Positions 1 to 6,445 of a stretch of DNA of 7,716 nt are shown one piece after another. Position numbers and translations under genes: made by a program. Every line of letters starts with the position of its first letter. Within the stretch, counting starts at the first letter, position 1. The stretch spans positions 1-7,716 of the forward strand of contig NZLE01000031.1 in the NCBI GenBank assembly GCA_002692605.1, in the 5' to 3' direction. This DNA comes from Opitutia bacterium. Its GTDB lineage: Bacteria > Verrucomicrobiota > Verrucomicrobiia > Opitutales > Seribacteraceae. The notes below the pieces were generated by a model, which worked only from the letters and a program-made list of their open reading frames with translations, ran no database searches and was not told where the DNA came from.

Positions 1-94
1 TGTTCGTCAACTCGTTAACGATCGTAGGCAAGGTCGGCAAATTCCTCTGAATCTGATTGATGATGTGATCGTAGTCTATGGAGTCCGTATCCAT
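1..94 (-). CDS. Probable HDOD-domain protein, N-terminal fragment (continues past the left edge)
   Basis: Only 31 complete codons are present, starting at ATG 94..92 and running off the left edge. An in-frame TAA lies three codons before this ATG (103..101), so the start is fixed as the first possible ATG. The fragment contains NLPTLPTIVNELTN (residues 18-31), which resembles the opening helix of HDOD domains, where a short acidic leader is followed by an LPxLPxxVxxL pattern. HDOD proteins are HD-like, usually non-enzymatic output or signalling modules in bacterial regulation. The gene follows lnt on the same strand after a 52-nt gap with no evident terminator, so it may be the last visible gene of the BFN-dus-lnt run. 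No Shine-Dalgarno site is visible; the leader before ATG is A-rich. The family call rests on one short motif and could be wrong. Confidence 0.5.
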   Translation of the reverse strand, partial: MDTDSIDYDHIINQIQRNLPTLPTIVNELTN

Positions 95-146
95 TTTTGC
101 TTATAGTTTTGCGAGTTTGGAGATGGTTGCGATTATGCTCTTAGGC

Positions 147-1751
147 TCAGTCACAACGTAAATCAATCCTTTTGCGCTTCACCACCGTCGAAAGAATAAA
201 AAGCAAGAGGCAAGCGACCACAAAATAATCTCCGTAGTTTGAATATAGAGTATTCGCTTTCCCCGTTAGGTAAATCTCCATGACCATGGCTCCCTCAAAG
301 TAAATGCTTCCCTCATCGTTTTTAAGCACTTCCCTAATCCCCCCTCTTTCGTCTATCCAACCGGACCAACCGGCATTGCCGCATCGCAGGAACGGCCTCC
401 CCACCTCCAAGGCGCGAAGAACAGAGTGCGCGGCATGCTGCTCGGCGCATCCCTCATGCTTAAACCATGCATCGTTCGTGGAAACAAAAAGCAAATCGAC
501 GTCTTGACCGACGGCAAGCCTACTGAGAGAAGGGAAAATATCCTCATAGCAAATGAGCGGACCGATCCGAACCGACTGATCCAAAACCTTGGACGTGACC
601 GAGAAGACGTGAGAACGATCACCGGAACTGAAATTGCCGATTGGGCCGACCAATTTACTCAAACCTGGCATCCACTTAAAGGGATAAGGAACGTATTCGC
701 CAAAAGGTACGAGAACTTGCTTGTCGTACCTTTCTGGGTTGAGCCCTCCTTCTAGCGTAACTTGTGAAACCGTATTGTAGGAAAATTCTCCTTCCTTGAC
801 CACGGCTCCGATCATCAAGGTGCAGTTCGCCTCCTTGGCCAAATCCTCTACCCATTTTCGGTCCAAGTTTACGGCATAGGGCGTGGAGGCCTCCGGCCAA
901 ACGATCAAATCCGGATCAAGCAAGGCGAGGAATTTAGTTTGGCGAATCAGTGTCTCTTTGTTCTCAAGAACTCGGTTGCCATCCCATTTTTCACTCAAAT
1001 AGGGCTGACATACACCGACCTTGAGAACCTTTGTCTCTTCATAGGTCGATCCCTGCCTTTGATTTCCAAAAAAAGGCTGGAGCATTAGAATGAAGACGAT
1101 AAGTCCAAAATAAAAATCAGGGCAGAAGGAGGAGAGCGAAAAACCTTCATTCTGACGCCGTCTGACCAAAAGGTGATGAAGATAGGACGCGAGACAAATA
1201 TTGAAAACCAAAAGAAAGAAGGAAACGCCCCATGCTCCGACATAGGGGACGGTCTGAAGAATCGCCGGCCGTTCCCATTGCGTGACCGACAAGGGGCACC
1301 ATGGAAAACCTAGCGTGAATTGACATCGCATCCACTCGATGATGACCCAGCAAGACGAAAGCCCCAAAATGAAAAGGACTCGACGAGGAAAGGAAAGCCC
1401 AATTGCGGCAGGTACCCAAGTCCTCGCAATGAGAAACCATGGCATGTGATAGCAAGACATAAGAAAAGTGGCCATCAACATTCCCCCGAGCGTCACGTGA
1501 CGCATCCACCCGACCAATAGGATATGATAGAGCCATCCGCAAAGCAGGTAAGTCCAGATGACCTTTTTCAGTTCGGGTTTGCGAGAAAACCAAATCAAAG
1601 TTGGCAAGAGGAAGAAGTAGGCCGCTTCGGGAACTTGCCGAGGAGGTTGCGCCAGAATGAGCAATCCATAAGTCGAAACACCCGCAAGCAGAGCCCCCCA
1701 CCATTCCTTTATCCACAAAGTGAAAGAGATCCTGAGAGAATGGTTCAGCAT
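147..1751 (-). CDS. lnt: Apolipoprotein N-acyltransferase (Lnt)
   Basis: Lnt is an inner-membrane enzyme that transfers a fatty acyl chain from phospholipid to the N-terminal cysteine of apolipoproteins, the last step of lipoprotein maturation after Lgt and LspA. The 534-aa protein has the usual order: hydrophobic membrane segments over about residues 20-230, a periplasmic nitrilase-like domain at about 243-495, and a final membrane helix at about 506-523 followed by KRKR. The catalytic triad is visible: Glu287 in VWPEAS, Lys344 in YDKQVLVPFGEYVP and Cys401 in PLICYEDIFP. Supporting residues Glu352 (FGEYVP) and Trp429 (NDAWF) are also present, so the enzyme looks intact. The ATG lies 4 bp after the dihydrouridine synthase stop, with a GAGAG Shine-Dalgarno-like site 8 nt upstream inside that gene, suggesting translational coupling. 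Length is close to E. coli Lnt (512 aa). Confidence 0.96.
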   Translation of the reverse strand: MLNHSLRISFTLWIKEWWGALLAGVSTYGLLILAQPPRQVPEAAYFFLLPTLIWFSRKPELKKVIWTYLLCGWLYHILLVGWMRHVTLGGMLMATFLMSCYHMPWFLIARTWVPAAIGLSFPRRVLFILGLSSCWVIIEWMRCQFTLGFPWCPLSVTQWERPAILQTVPYVGAWGVSFFLLVFNICLASYLHHLLVRRRQNEGFSLSSFCPDFYFGLIVFILMLQPFFGNQRQGSTYEETKVLKVGVCQPYLSEKWDGNRVLENKETLIRQTKFLALLDPDLIVWPEASTPYAVNLDRKWVEDLAKEANCTLMIGAVVKEGEFSYNTVSQVTLEGGLNPERYDKQVLVPFGEYVPYPFKWMPGLSKLVGPIGNFSSGDRSHVFSVTSKVLDQSVRIGPLICYEDIFPSLSRLAVGQDVDLLFVSTNDAWFKHEGCAEQHAAHSVLRALEVGRPFLRCGNAGWSGWIDERGGIREVLKNDEGSIYFEGAMVMEIYLTGKANTLYSNYGDYFVVACLLLFILSTVVKRKRIDLRCD

Positions 1752-1755
1752 GAGC

Positions 1756-2742
1756 CTAGCTCTCGCAACCGGGACGAGCGATCAAACCAGAGTAAGGTTT
1801 GAGAGCAAAGGGTTGTTGAGGGTTTACTTTTAGAAATCGTTCCATAACGGCAAAAAGTTCGGATGATGTGCGGGTTCTTCTCATAGCGTGCAGAAAGCCT
1901 CCCTGCGGATCGACCGACAAGCCTATGAAATTAAGAAATTTCTTCATGCGACCCACTGTTTTCCTGTCATCTGAAATAGGCGAAGCAAGGGCTTCGAATA
2001 ATTCCATAATATAGTCAAAGACATCATTCAACTGGGGGAAGAAAACCTCGCGATTCTCGGAATGATCCCTAATTTGCCTGAAGATCCAAGGATTGCGAAT
2101 TGCCGCTCTTCCAATCATCACACCACTCGCCTCGGTCCGCTCACGCAACCTCTTGGCGTCGGCGTAGGTTTGCACGTCTCCGTTCAGGAAGACCGGACAT
2201 CTGAGATAATTTGCGGCTTGCCTGACGTATTCGTAATCGGGTGAAGAACGATAGCCCCCCAACACGGTTCGGGCATGAACGCTCACTAAATCCACCTTCC
2301 GCTTATCCAAAATCTCCAACAAGGTTCGAAAATGACGATCATCCTCGAATCCGAATCTCATTTTTACGGTTAACGGGCCTTCTACGCTCTCCCTTAGGGC
2401 TTTGAGTATTTCATCAACCCGAAGAGGTTCCCGCAGCAATCCCCCACCAACGTTCTTACGATAAACTCGTGGCGCGGGACAACCCAAGTTTAGATCCACC
2501 CCGGCAATGGAATACTTCTGAAGATCTTTTGCGGTTCGAACCAAATCATCCAAATTCTCTCCAATCATCTGAGCGAAAACAGGTTTGCCGGAAGGGTTTT
2601 CAGTGATCGAACTCAAGATCGCATCATCCAGGCGCGAATTCGCATGCACTCTGAAGAATTCGGTAAAAAACAAATCAGGAGCTCCTCGCCGGGCAATGAT
2701 TTTCATGAAGGGAAGCCCGGTAACGTCCTGCATCGGAGCCAA
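1756..2742 (-). CDS. dus: tRNA-dihydrouridine synthase, DusB/Nifr3-like; true start uncertain
   Basis: Dus enzymes are FMN- and NADPH-dependent TIM-barrel proteins that reduce uridine to dihydrouridine in tRNA. Seen here (numbered from the TTG at 2742): APMQDVTG at 2-9 (FMN-binding loop), the catalytic-cysteine motif NLGCPAPRVYRKNVGGGLL with Cys88, Lys127 in VKMRFGF, His156 in VHART, NGDV at 187-190, and the phosphate-binding GVMIGRAAIRNPW near 207-219. These fit a DusB-type enzyme, although the exact subgroup is not certain. The start is odd. The TTG at 2742 begins directly at the LAPM strand, so the first barrel strand would be clipped, and no purine-rich site precedes it. The frame stays open back to a TAA at 2850..2848 and encodes NRPIALPTALAPM, which resembles a normal first strand, but it offers no ATG or GTG. 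A CTG at 2832..2830 is the best alternative and would give 358 aa. The gene sits between the BFN gene and lnt, probably in one operon. Confidence 0.93.
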   Translation of the reverse strand: MAPMQDVTGLPFMKIIARRGAPDLFFTEFFRVHANSRLDDAILSSITENPSGKPVFAQMIGENLDDLVRTAKDLQKYSIAGVDLNLGCPAPRVYRKNVGGGLLREPLRVDEILKALRESVEGPLTVKMRFGFEDDRHFRTLLEILDKRKVDLVSVHARTVLGGYRSSPDYEYVRQAANYLRCPVFLNGDVQTYADAKRLRERTEASGVMIGRAAIRNPWIFRQIRDHSENREVFFPQLNDVFDYIMELFEALASPISDDRKTVGRMKKFLNFIGLSVDPQGGFLHAMRRTRTSSELFAVMERFLKVNPQQPFALKPYSGLIARPGCES

Positions 2743-2829
2743 GGCGGTGGGAAGAGCGATCGGACGGTTTTGTTTCGATAAGATTGAAAATGAATCCGTA
2801 GATTCGACCGATGTGGAAAAAGCCGCTTT

Positions 2830-2845
2830 CAGCTTGCCTAATCCT
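2830..2845 (-). promoter_or_regulatory. Candidate ribosome binding site and CTG start for the dihydrouridine synthase
   Basis: On the minus strand AGGA (2845..2842) stands 9 nt before a CTG codon (2832..2830) in the dihydrouridine synthase frame. This would restore the missing first barrel strand and place the start 5 nt after the stop of the BFN gene (2840..2838), a typical coupled spacing. CTG starts are rare, so this is a proposal; a sequencing error creating or hiding an ATG is the other possibility. Confidence 0.35.
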
Positions 2846-3281
2846 GCTTACGGAGAATCCGTTCCAGAATTTCAGTCATATCCTCGACGTTTTCAAGAAC
2901 TTTTCTGGAAACGTGAATCTCTTGCTTCATTTGCAAGGCCAAAACAATGGAATCGCTTGGTCTTGCATCCAATTCTATAATTTTCTTACCAAGTTCATTT
3001 TCCATCTGAAGGATGATCCGAGCAAAAAAAGTACCCTCATCCACATCGTTGATAAGGACTCTCTCGATCTTGGTTTCCAATCCCTTGAGGATCAACCCAA
3101 TCAAATCATGCGTCAGAGGACGCTCCTTCTTTACCTGATTGATGGTCATGTTAATCGCATTTCCGATGGCCGGATCAACGTAGATGACGAAAGTCTTGTC
3201 ATCATTACCCAAAAAAATCGCACAACCGTTGGAAGTTGGCATAACTCCCTTTACTGAGACTACGACCGAATCATTATTCAT
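2838..3281 (-). CDS. BFN-domain (DUF151, bifunctional nuclease family) protein
   Basis: The 147-aa protein matches the BFN/DUF151 family, whose bacterial members include Thermotoga TM0160 and which gave plant BBD nucleases their name. Family hallmarks seen: RPLTHDLIGLILKGL (from about residue 54), the middle strands RVLINDVDEGTFFARI, and the signature DARPSDSIVLAL (about 105-116). The biochemical role of bacterial members is poorly established, and some have been reported as nuclease-like, so the activity should not be assumed. I chose ATG at 3281 because the protein then begins MNNDSVVVSVKG, like other members, and because a strong -10 box lies just upstream. An in-frame GTG at 3320 would add 13 residues (LANECYNWDNDK) that look unrelated to the family and would overlap that promoter. 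The gene appears to head the run BFN-dus-lnt-HDOD on the minus strand, divergent from aroK. Confidence 0.87.
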   Translation of the reverse strand: MNNDSVVVSVKGVMPTSNGCAIFLGNDDKTFVIYVDPAIGNAINMTINQVKKERPLTHDLIGLILKGLETKIERVLINDVDEGTFFARIILQMENELGKKIIELDARPSDSIVLALQMKQEIHVSRKVLENVEDMTEILERILRKQD

Positions 3282-3296
3282 CTTGTCATTATCCCA

Positions 3297-3305
3297 ATTA
3301 TAGCA
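3297..3305 (-). promoter_or_regulatory. Extended -10 promoter element for the BFN-dus-lnt run
   Basis: Read on the minus strand this is TGCTATAAT, a perfect TATAAT with the TGn extension. The -35 region is poor: TTAAGT at 3324..3319 with 16-bp spacing matches TTGACA at only three positions, which extended -10 promoters tolerate. Transcription would begin near 3290, leaving a leader of only about 8-10 nt before the ATG at 3281. The element lies in the short divergent gap before aroK. It was identified by eye, without experimental support. Confidence 0.5.
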
Positions 3306-3328
3306 TTCGTTCGCAAGCACTTAAGATC

Positions 3329-3886
3329 ATGGAACATTCTCAGGATCGGATGAAAGAACAACCACTCAAAAACAAGCGAAACCTTTACCTGATTGGAATG
3401 ATGGGGACAGGGAAAAGCGCGGTTGGACGAATCGCATCGGAAAAACTGGGTCTGTCTTATTTGGATTCGGATCATGTGATCGAGACTCAAACGGGAATTT
3501 CGGTCCAAGAAATTTTCACTCGTTTCGGAGAGAATAAGTTTCGAAAGTTGGAAGAATCGTTCGTCAAGGAAGGCCACGATCCAGATGGAAACTTGGTTTC
3601 TTGCGGAGGCGGACTCTGCATAGCTGCAGGCATGCTCGAACGGATTAAGACGATGGGATTGGTCATTTGCCTTTGGGCGAACCCGGAAACCATTCTAACC
3701 AGAACTCGGTCGGACTCCAATCGACCTTTGCTGCAAGTGGAATCTCCACTTGCTGAAATCAAACGGATTCTCGCTGAAAGGGAAAGCCGATATCTCTCTG
3801 CCCACAAGGTTCTGTCCACTGAAAATCGATCGATTGAGCAAGTCGCCCAGTTGGTCATTGAGTATTACCTGGAACAAGCTCACTGA
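3329..3886 (+). CDS. aroK: Shikimate kinase
   Basis: Shikimate kinase phosphorylates shikimate at the 3-hydroxyl with ATP, the fifth step of the chorismate pathway to aromatic amino acids, in the cytosol. The 185-aa protein is normal in size. Visible motifs: Walker A GMMGTGKSA (residues 23-31), Asp46 and Asp48 in DSDHVIE (Mg2+ and shikimate contacts), Arg72 and Glu75 in FRKLEE, the CGGGL loop (Gly93-95), RPLL at 133-136 in the lid, and Arg151 in the ERESRY helix. All key residues are present. Two starts are possible. ATG 3329 has only a weak AAGA upstream. ATG 3350 (residue 8) has AGGA four bases before it and would give 178 aa, still leaving the core intact. The gene is divergent from the BFN operon and ends 5 bp from the stop of the opposing thioesterase gene. 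Confidence 0.96.
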   Translation: MEHSQDRMKEQPLKNKRNLYLIGMMGTGKSAVGRIASEKLGLSYLDSDHVIETQTGISVQEIFTRFGENKFRKLEESFVKEGHDPDGNLVSCGGGLCIAAGMLERIKTMGLVICLWANPETILTRTRSDSNRPLLQVESPLAEIKRILAERESRYLSAHKVLSTENRSIEQVAQLVIEYYLEQAH

Positions 3887-3891
3887 AGGGC

Positions 3892-4317
3892 TTAGGACGA
3901 CTGAAAGTCGTTTTCCTCGGACACGAATGCCTCAATTCCTCTCAAAAAAGATTCAGGCGGACGCACCAACTTACCCTCTTTTGAAACAAAGGCGTGAGTG
4001 GTCTTGCCCTCCGCAAGAAGCTTTTTGTCCCTCAGCACCCGGTAGGTCGCTGATATGCGGGCAACGGGAGGATCTCGCAAACAGGCTTCCACGGTCAAAC
4101 GGTCGTCAAAAAAAGCAGGTGAATGAAACTTGGCCTCGCAGTCCAAAACCGGGAGCAGAAAGCCTTTTCTTTCAAGATCCGCATAAGGACATCCGATTCG
4201 GTCCAAAAGATGGACTCTCGCCACCTCAAACCAAGTGAAATAATTGCCATGGTAAACCACTCCCATCTGATCAGTCTCCTGATACCTGACCCGAATTTCT
4301 ACGCTTGTGATGAGCAT
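3892..4317 (-). CDS. YbgC-like acyl-CoA thioesterase (4HBT hotdog family)
   Basis: The 141-aa protein has the 4-hydroxybenzoyl-CoA thioesterase/YbgC hotdog fold pattern. RVRYQETDQMGVVYHGNYFTWFE spans about residues 9-31, with Asp16 as the expected catalytic acid next to the conserved QMGVVYHGNY loop. The following strands (FHSPAFFDDRLTVEA, ISATYRVLRD, LLAEGKTTHAFV) fit the fold. Relatives hydrolyse short- or medium-chain acyl-CoA thioesters, and in proteobacteria YbgC is linked to the Tol-Pal region. No tol genes are present here, so I do not assign the symbol or the substrate. The start is well supported: AGGGA lies 6 nt before the ATG. The gene is convergent with aroK, with 5 bp between stop codons, and its last codons carry the putative aroK terminator. 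It is divergent from the anchored protein at 4375 with a 57-bp gap. Confidence 0.9.
   Translation of the reverse strand: MLITSVEIRVRYQETDQMGVVYHGNYFTWFEVARVHLLDRIGCPYADLERKGFLLPVLDCEAKFHSPAFFDDRLTVEACLRDPPVARISATYRVLRDKKLLAEGKTTHAFVSKEGKLVRPPESFLRGIEAFVSEENDFQSS
3897..3914 (+). terminator. Probable intrinsic terminator of aroK, inside the 3' end of the thioesterase gene
   Basis: ACGACT (3897-3902) and AGTCGT (3906-3911) form a perfect 6-bp stem with a GAA loop, followed by a T-run (TTTT including the last stem base, then CC). It starts 10 bp after the aroK stop. The T-run is present only in the plus-strand direction; on the minus strand no such run follows the hairpin. The stem is short and half AT, so efficiency may be modest. 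Confidence 0.45.
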
Positions 4318-4374
4318 TGATTATCCCTATCGCATTCAACCTACCCTTCTCAAGCACTGATTACCGAAAATCGC

Positions 4375-4983
4375 ATGACCATAACGAAAAAAGAAAGAAG
4401 AATTGCCATCGGCATCGGCATTGCCATCGGCGTTGCATTTTCGTCAATGTTGGTTCGCTACGCTTTCCAGTTCAAGGAATCGAAAATGCAAGCCCGCCCG
4501 GGAAATTACGATTCTCTGGTAACTGCATTCGACGGATCGGCCTTTGAACCTTTACCTGAAAAGATTCGGATGGTTTTGCCGCATGGGCTTGTCGTGCACT
4601 ACGAAGCAAACCGTCCCATCTTGTCCCAGACAAAAAGGGTAACTTCGAAAAGTTGGGTGATTGAGACTTCGGGGTCATTTCGCTCGGAAAGACTCTTCGT
4701 ATTGGCCGAAGAGAACTTCGAGGGGAACGTCTCCAAAATCGACTTTTACCGGGCATCGGAGCTTTATCTGAAATTTCATCATCCAACGGACGTCGATTCC
4801 TTCAAACTCAAAATCGACTCGGAGCGATTCCGCATTATAGGTAAAAATTCTTCAAGCGGCGAATGGATCCTTCAGATCAAACGGTTCTCCCCGTCGGATA
4901 TCGTTAAGACAATCAATGAACTGAAGAGGGAATTCCCCGAACTTTCGACGATTCGACCCGTTCTTTGGGTGCCTTCCCGATAA
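4375..4983 (+). CDS. Unrecognised membrane-anchored protein, about 202 aa
   Basis: I do not recognise the family. What can be seen: a charged N-terminus (MTITKKERR) followed by one hydrophobic segment at about residues 10-28, rich in Ile-Gly-Ala (IAIGIGIAIG), then a mostly polar domain of about 170 residues with alternating hydrophobic patterns suggesting beta strands (RMVLPHGLVVHYEA, SWVIETSG, RLFVLAEE). No signal-peptidase site or lipobox Cys is evident and the protein contains no cysteine, so a single-pass anchor with the bulk outside the cytoplasm is inferred. The C-terminal part (SPSDIVKTINELKREFPEL) looks helical. The DNA for the membrane segment contains a 12-bp direct repeat with 18-bp period. 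The ATG has no clear Shine-Dalgarno site. The gene is 57 bp from the divergent thioesterase and about 126 bp before tig. Codon use does not look foreign. Confidence 0.75.
   Translation: MTITKKERRIAIGIGIAIGVAFSSMLVRYAFQFKESKMQARPGNYDSLVTAFDGSAFEPLPEKIRMVLPHGLVVHYEANRPILSQTKRVTSKSWVIETSGSFRSERLFVLAEENFEGNVSKIDFYRASELYLKFHHPTDVDSFKLKIDSERFRIIGKNSSSGEWILQIKRFSPSDIVKTINELKREFPELSTIRPVLWVPSR
4402..4431 (+). repeat. Short 12-bp direct repeat with 18-bp period in the membrane segment
   Basis: ATTGCCATCGGC occurs at 4402-4413 and again at 4420-4431, separated by ATCGGC. It encodes the IAIGIGIAIG part of the membrane anchor. It probably reflects a small in-frame duplication or simple low-complexity coding. 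Confidence 0.7.
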
Positions 4984-5004
4984 GGAGTTTTTAGCCTAAT
5001 CTCA

Positions 5005-5032
5005 TTGACCCAAAGGCATTTTTTAGTATGGT
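5005..5032 (+). promoter_or_regulatory. Candidate sigma-70-like promoter of the tig-clpP-clpX cluster
   Basis: TTGACC (5005-5010, five of six to the -35 consensus) is 16 bp from TATGGT (5027-5032, four of six to TATAAT). Transcription would start near 5039, giving a leader of about 70 nt before the GTG of tig. The rest of the 126-bp gap (4984-5109) is AT-rich and holds no gene that I can see. The identification is by eye. Confidence 0.4.
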
Positions 5033-5109
5033 AATCCCTTTGCTCGAAAAGTCCTTAAAGGCTGACAGAGTTCATCACTACTTCTTAAAAACAAGCAACT
5101 TCCAAAAAA

Positions 5110-6441
5110 GTGAACCTAGAAATAAAGGACGCGGGAACCGCTCGTAAAATCGCCCTTGTCACCTTCGACGCCGAAGAGTTGACCAAAAAGGAAAACCAAG
5201 CCTGTCAGGAATTGGCCAAACTGGCCAACATACCCGGCTTCCGCAAGGGCAAGGTCCCTATTCCCGTAATCAGGAAAAAATTTGCCAAGGAATTGAGCCA
5301 AGAACTGAACCGGAAAGTTTCCACGGATGCTTATGAAGCAGTTTTGGAAAGTAAGGACCTGAAAGTTTACTCGATCCTCAAAGTTGATCCCGGCGAAATC
5401 GACGTCAAAGCTCCTTCGACGGTTGAAATCACGGTGGACGTGGAACCGGAATTTGATTTGCCGGACTACAAGGATTACGAATTGACAGTCTACCCCACGG
5501 AGGTTTCGGACGAAGAAATTGAAAAGGAAATTGAGTCATTGCGTGATCAAAGAGCATCTTATGAAGAGGTCGAACGAGCCATCGTCGAAGGGGATTACGT
5601 AAAATGTTCCTATGAAGGGAAAATGGATGAAAAACCCTTGTCCGAAGTACTGCCCGATAAGCCTATTTTCGGCAAACAAGCGAACACTTGGGAAGAGGCG
5701 GGTCAGGCAAAAGGATTGGGAGTGGAAGCCATCGCCCAAGGTCTTGTCGGCATGAATAAAAACGAAACCAAGGAGGTGGAAGCAAGCTTTGACAAGGATT
5801 TTGAAGTCGAACCATTGGCGGGGAAAACGGTCATATATAATTTGGAGGTCCACGAAGTGCGTGAAAAAAAGGCGCCGGAACTGGATGAGGAATTCCTGAA
5901 AACTTTGAAACTGGAAACTGTTGAAGAATTGAAGGATAAGATCGATCAGGATCTCAAGAACCGCAAGGAAAGGGAAAACCAAAACGGAAAACGGCATCAA
6001 GTGACCCAAAAAATCCTCGACTTACCCGATTTCCCTCTTCCCCAACAGGCCGTTGAAGAGGAATCCAAAATCATTTTCCGAAGCAATGCCCAACGAGCCG
6101 TTCAACAAGGGGCCAAGGAGGAGGATATCGAGGCGAAGAGGGATGAGTTGTGGCAGCAGGCGCAAACTCAAGGGCAGGCCCGAATCAAACTTACCATCAC
6201 TTTGGGCAAAATAGCTGAAATCGAAAAAGTCGAAGTGACCAACGAGGATCTAGCTCAAGCGGCCACGCAAGAAGCCATGATGCTCAGAAAGGATCCGACG
6301 GTTCACGTAAAGGAACTATCCCAAGACAGGCAAAAGCTGAATCGTCTTCGTCAGGACATACTTTACGACAAAACGCTCGAGTTCATCGCGTCCAATGCCA
6401 AGGAATCCGTTTGCGAAAACGAAGAAGATAAACAAGAATAA
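5110..6441 (+). CDS. tig: Trigger factor (ribosome-associated chaperone)
   Basis: Trigger factor binds the ribosome near the exit tunnel and shields nascent chains. The 443-aa protein is normal in length. The N-terminal ribosome-binding domain (1 to about 115) contains the signature PGFRKGKVP (42-50). A PPIase-like domain follows at about 155-250 (GDYVKCSYEGKMDEKP... GLVGMNKNETKEVEASF). A helical SurA-like chaperone domain runs from about 258 to 430 (ELDEEFLKTL, then LPDFPLPQQAVEEESKIIF), ending in an acidic tail. The FKBP-like aromatic active-site segment (the IPGF-type motif) is replaced by GLGVEAIAQGLVGM, so isomerase activity may be absent. The GTG at 5110 is the only reasonable start because an in-frame TAA lies at 5086. 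The leader is an A-run with no Shine-Dalgarno site. The stop is 4 bp before the chosen clpP ATG. The order tig-clpP-clpX is the classical one. Confidence 0.96.
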   Translation: MNLEIKDAGTARKIALVTFDAEELTKKENQACQELAKLANIPGFRKGKVPIPVIRKKFAKELSQELNRKVSTDAYEAVLESKDLKVYSILKVDPGEIDVKAPSTVEITVDVEPEFDLPDYKDYELTVYPTEVSDEEIEKEIESLRDQRASYEEVERAIVEGDYVKCSYEGKMDEKPLSEVLPDKPIFGKQANTWEEAGQAKGLGVEAIAQGLVGMNKNETKEVEASFDKDFEVEPLAGKTVIYNLEVHEVREKKAPELDEEFLKTLKLETVEELKDKIDQDLKNRKERENQNGKRHQVTQKILDLPDFPLPQQAVEEESKIIFRSNAQRAVQQGAKEEDIEAKRDELWQQAQTQGQARIKLTITLGKIAEIEKVEVTNEDLAQAATQEAMMLRKDPTVHVKELSQDRQKLNRLRQDILYDKTLEFIASNAKESVCENEEDKQE

Positions 6442-6445
6442 AAAA

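Noticed and set aside
426..755. Plus-strand reading frame of 109 codons opposite lnt
   Set aside because: It lies entirely antisense to the conserved nitrilase domain of lnt and has no start-site signal or family resemblance.
1147..1716. Minus-strand reading frame of 189 codons overlapping lnt
   Set aside because: It lies in another frame within lnt, which has full catalytic motifs; its translation shows no family pattern.
3750..4238. Plus-strand reading frame of 162 codons across the end of aroK and the thioesterase gene
   Set aside because: It overlaps two well-supported genes in other frames and its translation has no recognisable motif.
4318..4374. Promoters in the gap between the thioesterase gene and the 202-aa protein
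   Set aside because: Only a weak TTGAGA with a poor -10 (GATAGG) could be matched on the minus strand and nothing convincing on the plus strand.
4994..5022. Possible terminator after the 202-aa protein: GCCT/AGGC followed by ATTTTTT
   Set aside because: The stem is only 4 bp with a 16-nt loop and overlaps the candidate tig promoter; too weak to call.
5536..6009. Minus-strand reading frame of 157 codons, Phe-rich, opposite tig
   Set aside because: It mirrors the Glu/Lys-rich codons of tig on the other strand, a common artefact, and has no recognisable domain.
6395..6445. Longer clpP start inside the end of tig
   Set aside because: The added residues are basic and low-complexity, derived from the acidic A-rich tail codons of tig in another frame; ATG 6446 gives the normal ClpP N-terminus.
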